A stretch of 38,903 nucleotides of DNA from Faecenecus sp036648855 (GTDB lineage: Bacteria; Bacillota_I; Bacilli_A; RF39; UBA660): contig JAVWCU010000005.1 of the NCBI GenBank assembly GCA_036648855.1, positions 1 through 38,903 on the forward strand, read 5' to 3'. The notes under the pieces are model-generated. The model saw only the letters and a program-made list of their open reading frames with translations. It was not told where the DNA came from and made no database searches. Below, piece after piece: positions 14,898 to 23,132 of the stretch. The position numbers and the translations under genes were made by a program. Within the stretch, counting starts at the first letter, position 1, and every line of letters begins with the position of its first letter.

Positions 14898-17207
14898 ATG
14901 TTTTCAAAGTTTACAGAAGAAGCTCAAAAGGTATTGATAACTGCTAAAGCGGAAATGTCTTTATTAAAACATCCCTATGTAGGGAGTGAACACTTATTAT
15001 TAGCAATGTTAAAAAACAAGGATTGTACTATTACAAAAAGATTACTTGATTATGATTTAGATTATAAAAAAATGAAAGGAGAAATTGTTTCTATTATAGG
15101 TTTAGGAACAGAAACTAATGATTGGTTTTTATATACTCCTTTATTAAAGAGGATTTTAGAAGGAGCAATGCTTGAAGCTAAGGAAGATAGTGATGGAGAG
15201 GTAACTATTGAACATCTTTTTATAGCTTTGTTAGAAGAGGGTGAAGGAGTTGCCATTAGAATTCTTTTAGGAATGGGCATTGATTTGGATGATTTATATC
15301 AGTCTTTTTCAACAAAACTTATCCATAAAAAAGGTAAGGGTAATAAAAAGTTATCAGTAGAGGAGTTTGCAACAGATTTTAATAGTAAGGTATTAAAAAA
15401 TGAAATGGATCCAGTAGTAGGAAGAGATTTAGAACTTTCAAGAGTAATTGAAATATTATCAAGGAGGGGAAAAAATAATCCTTTGTTAATAGGTGAGGCT
15501 GGTGTAGGTAAGACGGCTATTGTTGAGGAATTAGCCCGTTTAATTGTTAATGATATGGTACCTGAATCGTTAAAAGGTAAAAGGATTTTGTCTTTATCTA
15601 TGGCAGGGGTTGTAGCGGGTACTAAATATAGAGGAGAGTTTGAAGATAGAATTAATAAGCTATTAAAGGAAGTGGAAGAAAATCAGGAAATAATTCTGTT
15701 TGTTGATGAAATTCATACATTAATAGGAGCAGGAGGGGCAGAGGGGGCTATAGATGCTTCTAATATTTTAAAACCGGTGTTGGCTCGTGGAAAAATGAGA
15801 TTAATTGGAGCAACTACTACTGATGAGTATAAGAAGTTTATTGAAACGGATAAAGCTTTTGCTAGGAGGTTTCAAACTGTTTTGGTGGAGGAACCAGATA
15901 AAAATAAGACTTATCAAATATTAAAAAAGCTGAAAACATTATATGAAGGTTATCATCATGTTATTATTGATGATGATTTACTAGAGTTAATAGTTGATCT
16001 ATCTGATAGGTATTTATTTGATAGGAAACAGCCGGATAAAGCTATAGATTTAATGGATGAGGTATGCGCTAAAGTGGCTCTTTCTAAAAGTGATAAAACT
16101 AATAAGTTAGAGCAATTAAAGAGTAATTATCAAGAAATAAAGAAAGAAAAGAATAATTATATTGTAAGGCAAGATTTTAAGAATGCTTCATTATTTTATG
16201 AGAAAGAAAAAAAGATTGAGAATAAAATAAATAATTTAGAATTGAAAATAGCTAGTATTACTTGTCCTAAAAAGGTCTCAAAGGAATTTGTTATTGCTTT
16301 AATTAAGGAAAAAACTAAAATACCAGTTTATGAGCCGGGAGATTTTAAAAATAAAGATTTTATGGAATTAGAAATAAATCTAGGAAAGGAAATTATAGGG
16401 CAGAATCGGGTTATTAGTGAGTTGTGTTTAGAAACTAAAAAAATGCAATTTGGACTTAGAACAGATGGGAGACCAGTTTCGTTTTTATTTGTAGGTTCAA
16501 CGGGGGTAGGAAAAACAAAACTAGTAAAAGAGTATGCTAAGTATTTGGTAGGTGAGGAGCATTTAATTAGACTTGATATGAGTGAATATAAGGAAAGTCA
16601 TAGTATTAGTAAGATAATTGGTTCTCCACCTGGATATGTTGGTTATACAGATTATAGTTGTGTTTTAGAAGAACTTCGTAATTATCCATATTCTATTATT
16701 TTATTAGATGAGATAGAGAAGGCTCATCCGGAAGTGTTACAACTGTTTTTACAAGCATTAGATGAGGGAAAAATGAAATTATCTAATGGAACAGTTGTTA
16801 GATTTGATCATGCTATAATTTTTATGACTTCTAATATTGGTTTTACTTCCAAGAATTTAGGATTTAGAAAAGAAGGAGAAATATCAGTACTTAGTAAACT
16901 AGAGGAGTTTTTAAGTTTAGAGTTTATTAATAGAATTGAACATATTTTACTGTTTGATAAAATTACTAAGGCTGTTGCAAAACAAATCATAGATAAAAAA
17001 TTACATGAAGTTGTTCAGAAGTTTAATCATAAGGGTATTCAACTATCATTTTCTAATTTGGTAAAAGATAGTATATTAGCACATACAGAATATAATAAGT
17101 TTGGGGCAAGAAATATAGAGAGAGTAATTCATAAAAATCTAGATAATATTATTATTGATAGTATTTTAGCGGGGAAAAAGGAGTTAAAGATAAAGAGCCT
17201 TAATTAG
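14898..17207 (+). CDS. clpC: ATP-dependent Clp protease ATPase subunit ClpC
   Basis: Hsp100 unfoldase that feeds substrates to ClpP. N-terminal Clp repeat domain (FTEEAQKVLITAKAEMSLLKHPYVGSEHLLLAML), first AAA module with Walker A GEAGVGKT (189-196), a short UVR-type coiled middle region (about 394-435), and second AAA module with GSTGVGKT (523-530), the GSPPGYVG pore segment and LLDEIEKAHPEV. 769 residues from ATG 14898, preferred because GAGAGGAG sits seven bases before it; upstream in-frame starts at 14847/14850 would add 16-17 residues with no homology to the domain. No ctsR, mcsA or mcsB nearby and no CtsR-type direct repeat seen before the gene. Confidence 0.93.
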   Translation: MFSKFTEEAQKVLITAKAEMSLLKHPYVGSEHLLLAMLKNKDCTITKRLLDYDLDYKKMKGEIVSIIGLGTETNDWFLYTPLLKRILEGAMLEAKEDSDGEVTIEHLFIALLEEGEGVAIRILLGMGIDLDDLYQSFSTKLIHKKGKGNKKLSVEEFATDFNSKVLKNEMDPVVGRDLELSRVIEILSRRGKNNPLLIGEAGVGKTAIVEELARLIVNDMVPESLKGKRILSLSMAGVVAGTKYRGEFEDRINKLLKEVEENQEIILFVDEIHTLIGAGGAEGAIDASNILKPVLARGKMRLIGATTTDEYKKFIETDKAFARRFQTVLVEEPDKNKTYQILKKLKTLYEGYHHVIIDDDLLELIVDLSDRYLFDRKQPDKAIDLMDEVCAKVALSKSDKTNKLEQLKSNYQEIKKEKNNYIVRQDFKNASLFYEKEKKIENKINNLELKIASITCPKKVSKEFVIALIKEKTKIPVYEPGDFKNKDFMELEINLGKEIIGQNRVISELCLETKKMQFGLRTDGRPVSFLFVGSTGVGKTKLVKEYAKYLVGEEHLIRLDMSEYKESHSISKIIGSPPGYVGYTDYSCVLEELRNYPYSIILLDEIEKAHPEVLQLFLQALDEGKMKLSNGTVVRFDHAIIFMTSNIGFTSKNLGFRKEGEISVLSKLEEFLSLEFINRIEHILLFDKITKAVAKQIIDKKLHEVVQKFNHKGIQLSFSNLVKDSILAHTEYNKFGARNIERVIHKNLDNIIIDSILAGKKELKIKSLN

Positions 17208-17211
17208 GTAT

Positions 17212-17248
17212 AATTCTTATAGAAAATATTTCTATAGGAATTTTTTTT
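17212..17248 (+). terminator. Intrinsic terminator after clpC
   Basis: A 14-bp stem (from AATTC at 17212 to its partner ending at 17242) with a three-base loop and one G-T wobble, followed by T residues. Confidence 0.9.
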
Positions 17249-17257
17249 CTTATTTTA

Positions 17258-17266
17258 TGTTATAAT
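17258..17266 (+). promoter_or_regulatory. Extended -10 promoter for cysS
   Basis: TGTTATAAT placed ten bases after the clpC terminator T run. No clear -35. The leader to cysS is about 75 bases and shows no T-box. Confidence 0.6.
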
Positions 17267-17350
17267 TAAGAAGAACACAGATAAAAGGTTATTAATTACA
17301 TATTTAATTGGTAATTACAGAATATAATATAAAGAAAAGCAGGTGAATAT

Positions 17351-18745
17351 ATGAAATTATATAATACATTACATAGGCAAGTAGAAGAGTTTATTCCTCA
17401 TGAAACAGGGATTGTTAAAATGTATACATGTGGTCCCACAGTATATCATTTTGCGCATGTGGGTAATTTAAGAACTTATATATTTGAAGATATCATTGAA
17501 AAGGGATTAACCTATTTAGGATATGATGTTAAGAGAGTTATGAATATAACAGATGTTGGCCATATGACAAGTGATGGTGATACCGGTGAAGATAAAATGC
17601 AAAAAGGTGCTGAACGGGAACATAAAACGGTTTATGAGGTAGCAAAGTTTTATACTGATGAGTTTTTTAATGATTGCAATAAGTTAAATATTAAGAAGCC
17701 TGCTATTGTTTCTAAAGCTAGTGATAATATTGATGTATATATTGAAATGATAGAAAAGATGTTGGCTGATGGGTATGCTTATATTTCAAATGGCAATGTT
17801 TATTTTGATATAAGTAAGGCTAGTGATTATTATCAGTTATCAGGTAAAAATCCAGAGGATTTGCTAATTGGAGTAAGGGATACAGTAGAAGAAGATAAGT
17901 TTAAGAAGAATCCAGCTGATTTTGGATTGTGGTTTACGTTGTCAAAGTTTGAGAATCCGGAAATGAAATGGGATTCTCCTTGGGGTGTAGGCTATCCTGG
18001 TTGGCATATTGAATGTTCAGGTATTTCTGCAAAGTACTTAGGAGAATATTTAGATATTCACTGTGGTGGAGTAGATAATATTTTCCCTCATCACAGTAAT
18101 GAGATAGCTCAAAGTGAAGCTTATTTTGGACATAAGTGGTGTAATTATTGGTGCCATGGAGAACATTTAAATGATAAAAGTGGTAAAATGAGTAAATCAA
18201 GTGGAGAATTTTTAACACTGTCTTTACTAGAAACAAAAGGGTATAATCCACTTAGTTATAGATATTTTTGCCTTAATAGTCATTACCGTAATCAACTTGT
18301 TTTTTCGTTTTCAGCTTTAGATGGGGCGGAAAATGCTTATTTGAAATTAAAAAGTAAAATAAGGTCTTTGAAAAAAACTCCGGATTTGCATGAAGAAAAA
18401 TTGGATTTTTATTTTAATAATTTTAAGGATGCTATAGAAAATGATTTTAATACTGCTTCAATGTTAACTGTTTTATATGATGTATTGAAGGATGAGTCAT
18501 TAACTGATTTCACTAAACTTTTCTTAGTTGAAAAGTTTGACGCAGTATTATCTTTAGATTTAATAAAAGATGAAGAAGAATTGAATGTAGAAGTAGATGG
18601 TATTTTACAGGATTTGATTGTTAGAAGAAATATAGCTAAAAAAGATAAGAACTTTATTGTTGCTGATTCTATTAGAGATGAGGTAAACAAACTTGGATAT
18701 AAGTTGTTAGATACTAGAGAAGGTACTATTTATGAAAAGATGTAG
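17351..18745 (+). CDS. cysS: Cysteinyl-tRNA synthetase
   Basis: Class I synthetase charging tRNA-Cys. Cys27 in YTCGPTVY, Cys222, His247 and Glu251 fit the zinc site that selects cysteine; HVGN (36-39) is the HIGH-type motif and KMSKS is at 279-283. The helical anticodon domain completes the 464 residues. AGGTGA precedes the ATG. The YugP-like gene follows after nine bases on the same transcript. Confidence 0.98.
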   Translation: MKLYNTLHRQVEEFIPHETGIVKMYTCGPTVYHFAHVGNLRTYIFEDIIEKGLTYLGYDVKRVMNITDVGHMTSDGDTGEDKMQKGAEREHKTVYEVAKFYTDEFFNDCNKLNIKKPAIVSKASDNIDVYIEMIEKMLADGYAYISNGNVYFDISKASDYYQLSGKNPEDLLIGVRDTVEEDKFKKNPADFGLWFTLSKFENPEMKWDSPWGVGYPGWHIECSGISAKYLGEYLDIHCGGVDNIFPHHSNEIAQSEAYFGHKWCNYWCHGEHLNDKSGKMSKSSGEFLTLSLLETKGYNPLSYRYFCLNSHYRNQLVFSFSALDGAENAYLKLKSKIRSLKKTPDLHEEKLDFYFNNFKDAIENDFNTASMLTVLYDVLKDESLTDFTKLFLVEKFDAVLSLDLIKDEEELNVEVDGILQDLIVRRNIAKKDKNFIVADSIRDEVNKLGYKLLDTREGTIYEKM

Positions 18746-18754
18746 GAGGTAAAT

Positions 18755-19444
18755 ATGTATTATTGGTATGATTTTACAGGTTATGGTTTAATAATTATAG
18801 GAACTATAATTACAATTGCGGCTCAGTTATATGTTAATAGTCAGCTTAGTAAATATAAGAAAGTGGAGAACAAGAAAAACCTTAGTGGTTTGGAGGTTGC
18901 AAGAAAAATTCTTGATGCAAATGGATTAGAAGATATATATGTGACAGAAACGACGGGTATTTTTTCTGATCATTATGACTCTAATAGGAAGGTTGTTAGA
19001 CTATCAAAGGATGTGTTTCATGGTACTAGTATTGCTTCTGTAGCGGTAGCGGCTCATGAGTGTGGGCATGCTATTCAGGATAAGGAAGGATATATATTTA
19101 TTAAACTAAGGGGATTTATTTTCCCTATGGTAAATATTGCTTCTAATTTTGGTTATATTGTTATTATGATTGGACTACTTTTTAGTATTAATAATTTAGC
19201 TTGGCTAGGAATTGGATTATTACTATTTATTTTGTTATTTCAATTAATTACTTTGCCAGTTGAGTTTAATGCATCGGCGCGAGCTAAGGAGTTACTTAAA
19301 ACACAGTCAGTTCTAGATGATACTGAATTAGAAGGCAGTGGAAAAATGTTAAGAGCTGCAGCTTTTACGTATGTTGCTAGTTTGGCAACAACCTTATTAG
19401 AAATATTAAGAATGGTTATGATTGTTTCTAATCATGATGATTAA
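18755..19444 (+). CDS. Membrane zinc metallopeptidase, YugP family
   Basis: Putative neutral zinc metallopeptidase (PF04298 type). One N-terminal membrane segment (about 8-30), then GLEVARKILDANGL, a conserved SDHYDSNRKVVRLSKDVFHGTSIASVAVAAHECGHAIQ block with HECGH at 101-105, two further membrane segments (about 124-165), and EFNASARAKELL, where the Glu may be the third zinc ligand. 229 residues. AGGAGG precedes the ATG. Its substrate is unknown in the family. Cotranscribed with cysS; in B. subtilis yugP is elsewhere. Confidence 0.9.
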   Translation: MYYWYDFTGYGLIIIGTIITIAAQLYVNSQLSKYKKVENKKNLSGLEVARKILDANGLEDIYVTETTGIFSDHYDSNRKVVRLSKDVFHGTSIASVAVAAHECGHAIQDKEGYIFIKLRGFIFPMVNIASNFGYIVIMIGLLFSINNLAWLGIGLLLFILLFQLITLPVEFNASARAKELLKTQSVLDDTELEGSGKMLRAAAFTYVASLATTLLEILRMVMIVSNHDD

Positions 19445-19455
19445 AAGATATAGTA

Positions 19456-19481
19456 AAATAACCTTTATGGTTGTTTTTTTC
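19456..19481 (+). terminator. Intrinsic terminator after the YugP-like gene
   Basis: AACC/GGTT stem, extended by A-T pairs, with a TTTAT loop and a T run. Confidence 0.7.
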
Positions 19482-19483
19482 TA

Positions 19484-19492
19484 TGTTATAAT
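19484..19492 (+). promoter_or_regulatory. Extended -10 promoter for mrnC-rlmB-sigH
   Basis: TGTTATAAT, three bases after the terminator T run; the mrnC start is 20 bases further. No -35 is visible. Confidence 0.65.
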
Positions 19493-19511
19493 TTAGCAGG
19501 ATGGTGTAAAT

Positions 19512-19895
19512 ATGAATGTTTTAGAAGTTAACTCTTTAGTACTTGCTTATTTAGGAGATGGAATTTATGAAAATTATGTGAGAGCTTTTTTGATTAATAA
19601 GAAAATAGCAAATGTTAATGACTTACAGAAAGCCTCTTTAGAATATGTAAGTGCTAAGAATCAAGCTAAGTTTTTAGAAGAATTATTGGACATGGATTTT
19701 TTTAATGAAGAAGAGCTAGCGGTTATTCATAGGGCACGTAATTATAAGAGCGGTAGGCATCCAAAAAACTGTGATATTTTAACCTATAAGCATGCAACGG
19801 CTTTGGAAGCTGTTATAGGTTATTTAACATTTGTTAATAATACAAGTCGAGTTGATGATGTAATGAATTATATTTTAGGAGGTAAAATATGTTAG
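19512..19895 (+). CDS. mrnC: Mini-ribonuclease III
   Basis: Homodimeric RNase III-like enzyme without a dsRNA-binding domain that matures 23S rRNA ends. NSLVLAYLGDGIYE near the start carries the catalytic Asp16; RARNYKSGRHPKNCD and ATALEAVIGYL (with the active-site Glu) follow. 127 residues, full length. Overlaps rlmB by seven bases. The cysS-mrnC-rlmB order is conserved with B. subtilis except for the YugP-like insertion. Confidence 0.95.
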   Translation: MNVLEVNSLVLAYLGDGIYENYVRAFLINKKIANVNDLQKASLEYVSAKNQAKFLEELLDMDFFNEEELAVIHRARNYKSGRHPKNCDILTYKHATALEAVIGYLTFVNNTSRVDDVMNYILGGKIC

Positions 19896-20590
19896 TATAT
19901 GGCAGAAATGTAGCAGAAGAATTTTTAAAGAAACCTGAAAAAGTACGAAGAATCATTTTACAGGCTGGTTTTCATGATGAAAATTTACTTTTCACTATAG
20001 GAAAATTAAAAATTCAAGTAGAAACTATGGAGAAATTTCAATTAGACCGACTTGCAAAGGGTGTGCATCAGGGTATAATGTTAGAAGTGGAGGACTACAA
20101 ATATTGTTCTCTTACAGATTTAATTACAAATGATGATGACCAGTTTTTAGTTATTTTGGATCATTTAGAAGATCCTCATAATTTGGGCGCTATTATTAGG
20201 ACTTGCGAAGCAGCGGGAGTTAAGGGAATTATTATTCCTAAAGATAGGGGTGTGACAGTTAATTCTACTGTTATGAAAACTAGCGCAGGGGCTATTGAAA
20301 ACATTAAGATTGCTTTAGTAATAAACTTGAATATTACTATACAAGAATTAAAAAAACAAGGTTTTTGGATTGTTGGGGCAGATATGAATGGACAGAATTA
20401 TAGGGAAATAAACTATTCTGGAAAGACTGCAATTGTAATTGGAAATGAAGGAGAGGGTATAAGTAGACTCGTACGAGAATCTTGCGATTTTATTGCATCG
20501 ATTCCGATGTATGGGAAGGTAAATAGCCTTAATGCTTCTGTTGCTGCTGGAGTAATGATTTATGAGGTGTTAAGACAAAAAAATAGGTAA
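19889..20590 (+). CDS. rlmB: 23S rRNA 2'-O-methyltransferase RlmB (SpoU/TrmH family)
   Basis: SPOUT methyltransferase acting on G2251 in E. coli numbering. A short N-terminal substrate-binding domain (to about residue 70) precedes the knotted core, with LDHLEDPHNLGAIIRTCEAAG, KTSAGAIE, VIGNEGEGISRL and MYGKVNSLNASVAAGVMIYE, the three SpoU motifs in order. 233 residues. AGGAGG precedes the ATG, inside the end of mrnC. sigH follows three bases after the stop; the NYN-domain gene yacP found between them in B. subtilis is absent. Confidence 0.95.
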   Translation: MLVYGRNVAEEFLKKPEKVRRIILQAGFHDENLLFTIGKLKIQVETMEKFQLDRLAKGVHQGIMLEVEDYKYCSLTDLITNDDDQFLVILDHLEDPHNLGAIIRTCEAAGVKGIIIPKDRGVTVNSTVMKTSAGAIENIKIALVINLNITIQELKKQGFWIVGADMNGQNYREINYSGKTAIVIGNEGEGISRLVRESCDFIASIPMYGKVNSLNASVAAGVMIYEVLRQKNR

Positions 20591-20593
20591 TGA

Positions 20594-21208
20594 ATGAATT
20601 ATAATAATATCAATGATTATGAATTAATGTATTTAATAAAGGAAAACGATCCGGATGCCTATGATTTAGCATATAAAAAATATAAACCTTTATTAGACTT
20701 TTATGTGTATAAGAGTCTTAATTATGCTAGGAGATTTGGGCTTGACTATGATGACCTTTTTCAAGAAAGTTTAATTGGCCTTTATAGAGCCTTAGAGAAT
20801 TATGATACGGCAAATAATGCTTTGCTTTATACTTTTGTTATTATTTGTGTACGGGGACAGATCTACAATATTATTAGACAGGCTTCTACAGCTAAATATC
20901 ATGCTCTTAATAGTTCTATATCTATGTCTCTTTCAATTAATGAGAATGGACTTTTGGAGGATGTTATAGAGGGAATAGCGGTAAACCCAGTTGATCTTAT
21001 GATAGAGGGACAACTGCAAGATATATTAATAGTATTTAAACATTCTATTGACCCTATTAATTCACAAGTTTTAGAAATGAAAATAAATGGTTTTAGTGGA
21101 CCGGAGATAGGTATTTTGTTGGATTTACCGACAAAGACTGTGAATAATCTTATTTATGCTAGTAGAAAAAAGTTAGTTATGTATTTAAAGAAACAGAATT
21201 ATATTTAA
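20594..21208 (+). CDS. sigH: Sigma-70 family factor, SigH-like
   Basis: RNA polymerase sigma factor, probably SigH, the early stationary-phase/sporulation sigma. Region 2 shows YKPLLDFYVYK and the core-binding DYDDLFQESLIGLYRALENYD; region 4 is a helix-turn-helix (VLEMKINGFSGPEIGILLDLPTKTVNNLIYASRKKL). 204 residues, close to SigH (218). Placement between rlmB and secE-nusG is the SigH position in B. subtilis and supports the name over a generic sigma factor. Region 2.4 is divergent, so its promoter preference may differ. Weak ribosome site; probably coupled to rlmB. Confidence 0.85.
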   Translation: MNYNNINDYELMYLIKENDPDAYDLAYKKYKPLLDFYVYKSLNYARRFGLDYDDLFQESLIGLYRALENYDTANNALLYTFVIICVRGQIYNIIRQASTAKYHALNSSISMSLSINENGLLEDVIEGIAVNPVDLMIEGQLQDILIVFKHSIDPINSQVLEMKINGFSGPEIGILLDLPTKTVNNLIYASRKKLVMYLKKQNYI

Positions 21209-21223
21209 AAAAGCTTTTTTGCG

Positions 21224-21232
21224 TGGTATACT
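21224..21232 (+). promoter_or_regulatory. Extended -10 promoter for the tail-anchored gene
   Basis: TGGTATACT, preceded by a short palindrome AAAAAAGCTTTTTT (21207-21220) that overlaps the sigH stop and could act as a weak terminator. Confidence 0.5.
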
Positions 21233-21257
21233 TATAGCATAATAGGTGGTGATATTA

Positions 21258-21944
21258 ATGAATGATAATATAACGGTAGCAGAACTACTGGATTCAAAGC
21301 GTTTATCTAATGAAGATATCCAAAAACTATGTAAGGGACTTAGCTTTAGAGCTTATCAGTTATTGATATCTGAGAAATATAATCCCGATTTAAATATTAA
21401 TCATTCTGGACCACTTACTAATATTTTAAATAGAATTAATGTAAATATAGATGATTTTTCTGAAGTTTCATTTAATAATGAAGCGGTTATTAATAATGAG
21501 ACTAAGCCTTATGCTAAATTTTTAAGTACAGAGTTTATTGCTGTTTTTACAGTGGCTCTGTATATGCCTGATTATAGTTATCGAAGGGGATTACTAAATA
21601 AAGAGGTATTAGCCCATAACTTTTCAGTATATGAAGATTTATTACCTGTAAAGGATGTAGATTATTATAGGAGTGTTATTGTTGATTCTATGCCTTTATT
21701 CTATGGAGAAGAGGAAAAAACAAGTAATAATATTGTTGATCAATCAGTAGGTAGAGGGTATGCTTATGTTAAAAAAACTAATCATCAGGAGTTTGTGGAA
21801 GAAGGTAACCCGGAGTTACAGAATTTAAAACAAGAGGAGTATCTAAGCAAAATGTCGGGTTTTTCGGGGACTGTTTTTTTAGCAGTATTGTTTACTACCA
21901 CTAGTTTATTAATGATAGCTTTAGTTTTATATTTTGTTCATTAA
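21258..21944 (+). CDS. Unknown tail-anchored protein between sigH and secE
   Basis: Not recognised. 228 residues from ATG 21258, chosen because AGGTGGTGAT (21244-21253) precedes it; in-frame GTG codons upstream lie in that site. About 200 polar residues are followed by one C-terminal membrane helix (about 205-227) ending in YFVH, so the bulk faces the cytoplasm. The N-terminal 50 residues (VAELLDSKRLSNEDIQKLCKGLSFRAYQLL) are helical. It sits where B. subtilis carries rpmGB for ribosomal protein L33; no L33 is present. No motif indicates an activity. Confidence 0.65.
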   Translation: MNDNITVAELLDSKRLSNEDIQKLCKGLSFRAYQLLISEKYNPDLNINHSGPLTNILNRINVNIDDFSEVSFNNEAVINNETKPYAKFLSTEFIAVFTVALYMPDYSYRRGLLNKEVLAHNFSVYEDLLPVKDVDYYRSVIVDSMPLFYGEEEKTSNNIVDQSVGRGYAYVKKTNHQEFVEEGNPELQNLKQEEYLSKMSGFSGTVFLAVLFTTTSLLMIALVLYFVH

Positions 21945-21953
21945 ATTATTTGT

Positions 21954-21982
21954 TTGACATTAAACCTTTTTTGTGGTAATTT
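21954..21982 (+). promoter_or_regulatory. Sigma-A promoter for secE-nusG
   Basis: Perfect -35 TTGACA, 17-base spacer, TAATTT preceded by TGG. The -10 is weak but the extended element and perfect -35 compensate. Confidence 0.6.
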
Positions 21983-21988
21983 ATAGTT

Positions 21989-22011
21989 AACACGAAAAAG
22001 TGTTTTTATTT
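21989..22011 (+). terminator. Hairpin with T run at the secE transcript start
   Basis: AACAC/GTGTT stem with a GAAAAA loop and TTTATTTT. It may end the upstream gene's transcript, or form the 5' end of the secE mRNA, since the predicted start site falls at its base. Confidence 0.5.
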
Positions 22012-22053
22012 TGATAAAAAGACATAAGATATGAAGGATAGGTGGAGATAGTT

Positions 22054-22377
22054 ATGACAGTAGTAAAGAAAAGTTCTAAGGCCTCTGCAACTATGAGTGA
22101 AGTAACTTCTAATAAGAAGGAAAAAGAGATTAAAACAAGTAAGGTAGAAGATAAGGCTAATTCTAAAAAGAAACCTGCTAAAAAAGCTAAAGCAGGGATA
22201 TTTACAAGGATTTCTATGTTTTTTAAAGAAACTATAAAAGAAGTTTCAAAAGTAAAATGGCCAAGTCGTAAGGATATGGTTAAGTATTCAGTAGCAACTA
22301 TTGTTTTTGTATTATTTTTTGCTGTTTTCTTTTATTTAATCGATATAATTGTAGCTTTAGTAAAGACTTGGGTGTAA
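22054..22377 (+). CDS. secE: Preprotein translocase subunit SecE
   Basis: Single-span essential subunit of the SecYEG channel. The last 60 residues are the SecE domain: FFKETIKEVSKVKWPSRKDMVKYS, the amphipathic surface helix, then one membrane helix. The first 45 residues form a Lys/Ser/Ala-rich extension that is longer than in B. subtilis SecE (59 residues). 107 residues from ATG 22054, with GGTGGAG upstream; the in-frame GTG at 22042 is part of that site. nusG starts three bases after the stop, as in most bacteria. Confidence 0.95.
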   Translation: MTVVKKSSKASATMSEVTSNKKEKEIKTSKVEDKANSKKKPAKKAKAGIFTRISMFFKETIKEVSKVKWPSRKDMVKYSVATIVFVLFFAVFFYLIDIIVALVKTWV

Positions 22378-22380
22378 TTC

Positions 22381-22914
22381 ATGGATAAAGAGTGGTATGT
22401 AGTAAATACTTATTCTGGACACGAGAAGAAGGTTAAAGAAAAACTAGAGATGCGTGCAGAATCAATGGATATGAAAAATTACATTTTTAGAGTTATTGTT
22501 CCAGAACAGACTGAAATAGAAATAAAAGACGGCGTACAAAAAGAAAAATTAAAGAAAATGTTTCCAGGTTATATATTAGTTGAAATGGTAATGAGTGATG
22601 AAGCTTGGTATGTAGTACGTAATACTCCAGGAGTTACAGGATTTATTGGTTCAAGTGGTAAAGGCGCTAAACCTACACCATTACAGCCTCAAGAAGTTGA
22701 TAAAATATTAAATAATATGGGCATCAGCAGACTTGATGTTAGTAAGGAATTAGAAGTAGGGGTAAAGGTTAAAATTATTGCAGGACCATTTACTGGTATG
22801 TTTGGACATATTGATACTATTGATTTACCAAGTCAGAAGTTAACGTTATTAGTAGATTTATTTGGACAAGAAACTTCGGTTGAAGTAGAGCTTACTCAAA
22901 TTGAACTTGCTTAG
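22381..22914 (+). CDS. nusG: Transcription termination/antitermination factor NusG
   Basis: Binds the RNA polymerase clamp and affects pausing, termination and coupling to ribosomes. The NGN domain begins WYVVNTYSGHEKKVKEKLE and includes KKMFPGYILVEMVMSDEAWYVVRNTPGVTGFIGS; the KOW domain is VGVKVKIIAGPFTGMFGHIDTID. 177 residues, complete. Only three bases separate it from secE and there is no clear Shine-Dalgarno, so translation is likely coupled. Confidence 0.98.
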   Translation: MDKEWYVVNTYSGHEKKVKEKLEMRAESMDMKNYIFRVIVPEQTEIEIKDGVQKEKLKKMFPGYILVEMVMSDEAWYVVRNTPGVTGFIGSSGKGAKPTPLQPQEVDKILNNMGISRLDVSKELEVGVKVKIIAGPFTGMFGHIDTIDLPSQKLTLLVDLFGQETSVEVELTQIELA

Positions 22915-22994
22915 TATGTTATAAGTAATAATGAATATAAAAAGTCTTGGTTAAGAACTTAAGATATTAATTAAGTACTACCTAATGAAAACTA

Positions 22995-23023
22995 TTGATT
23001 TTATAAAGTCTTTATGTTATTAT
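22995..23023 (+). promoter_or_regulatory. Sigma-A promoter for rplK-rplA
   Basis: TTGATT, 17-base spacer, TATTAT with TGT just before it. It gives a leader of about 100 bases that contains the L1-type operator. Confidence 0.7.
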
Positions 23024-23051
23024 TTAGGGGCTATATTTAATTTAATATAGA

Positions 23052-23096
23052 TTTAGTGGGAGGCAAGCGGAACCTTAGCTATTAGAACCACTCGCG
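23052..23096 (+). promoter_or_regulatory. Putative ribosomal protein L1 operator before rplK
   Basis: AGTGG (23055-23059) pairs with CCACT (23088-23092) around a purine-rich internal loop starting GGAGGCAAGCGG. The GTGGGAGG block and closing CCAC recur before rplA, which suggests the same protein, L1, binds both. Ribosomal protein L1 leaders are known in this position; assignment here is by pattern. Confidence 0.55.
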
Positions 23097-23132
23097 AAAA
23101 CGAAAATTTAAAAATTATAGGAGGTGTTTTTC

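Noticed and set aside
17267..17350. T-box before cysS
   Set aside because: The leader is too short and lacks the conserved T-box and specifier-loop sequences.
17934..18251. Open reading frame of 105 codons on the - strand inside cysS
   Set aside because: It lies entirely within a fully conserved synthetase gene, has no ribosome site and its translation looks like reverse-strand noise.
21207..21220. AAAAAAGCTTTTTT as a terminator after sigH
   Set aside because: A perfect palindrome whose loop would be too small for a stable stem; at most a weak terminator.
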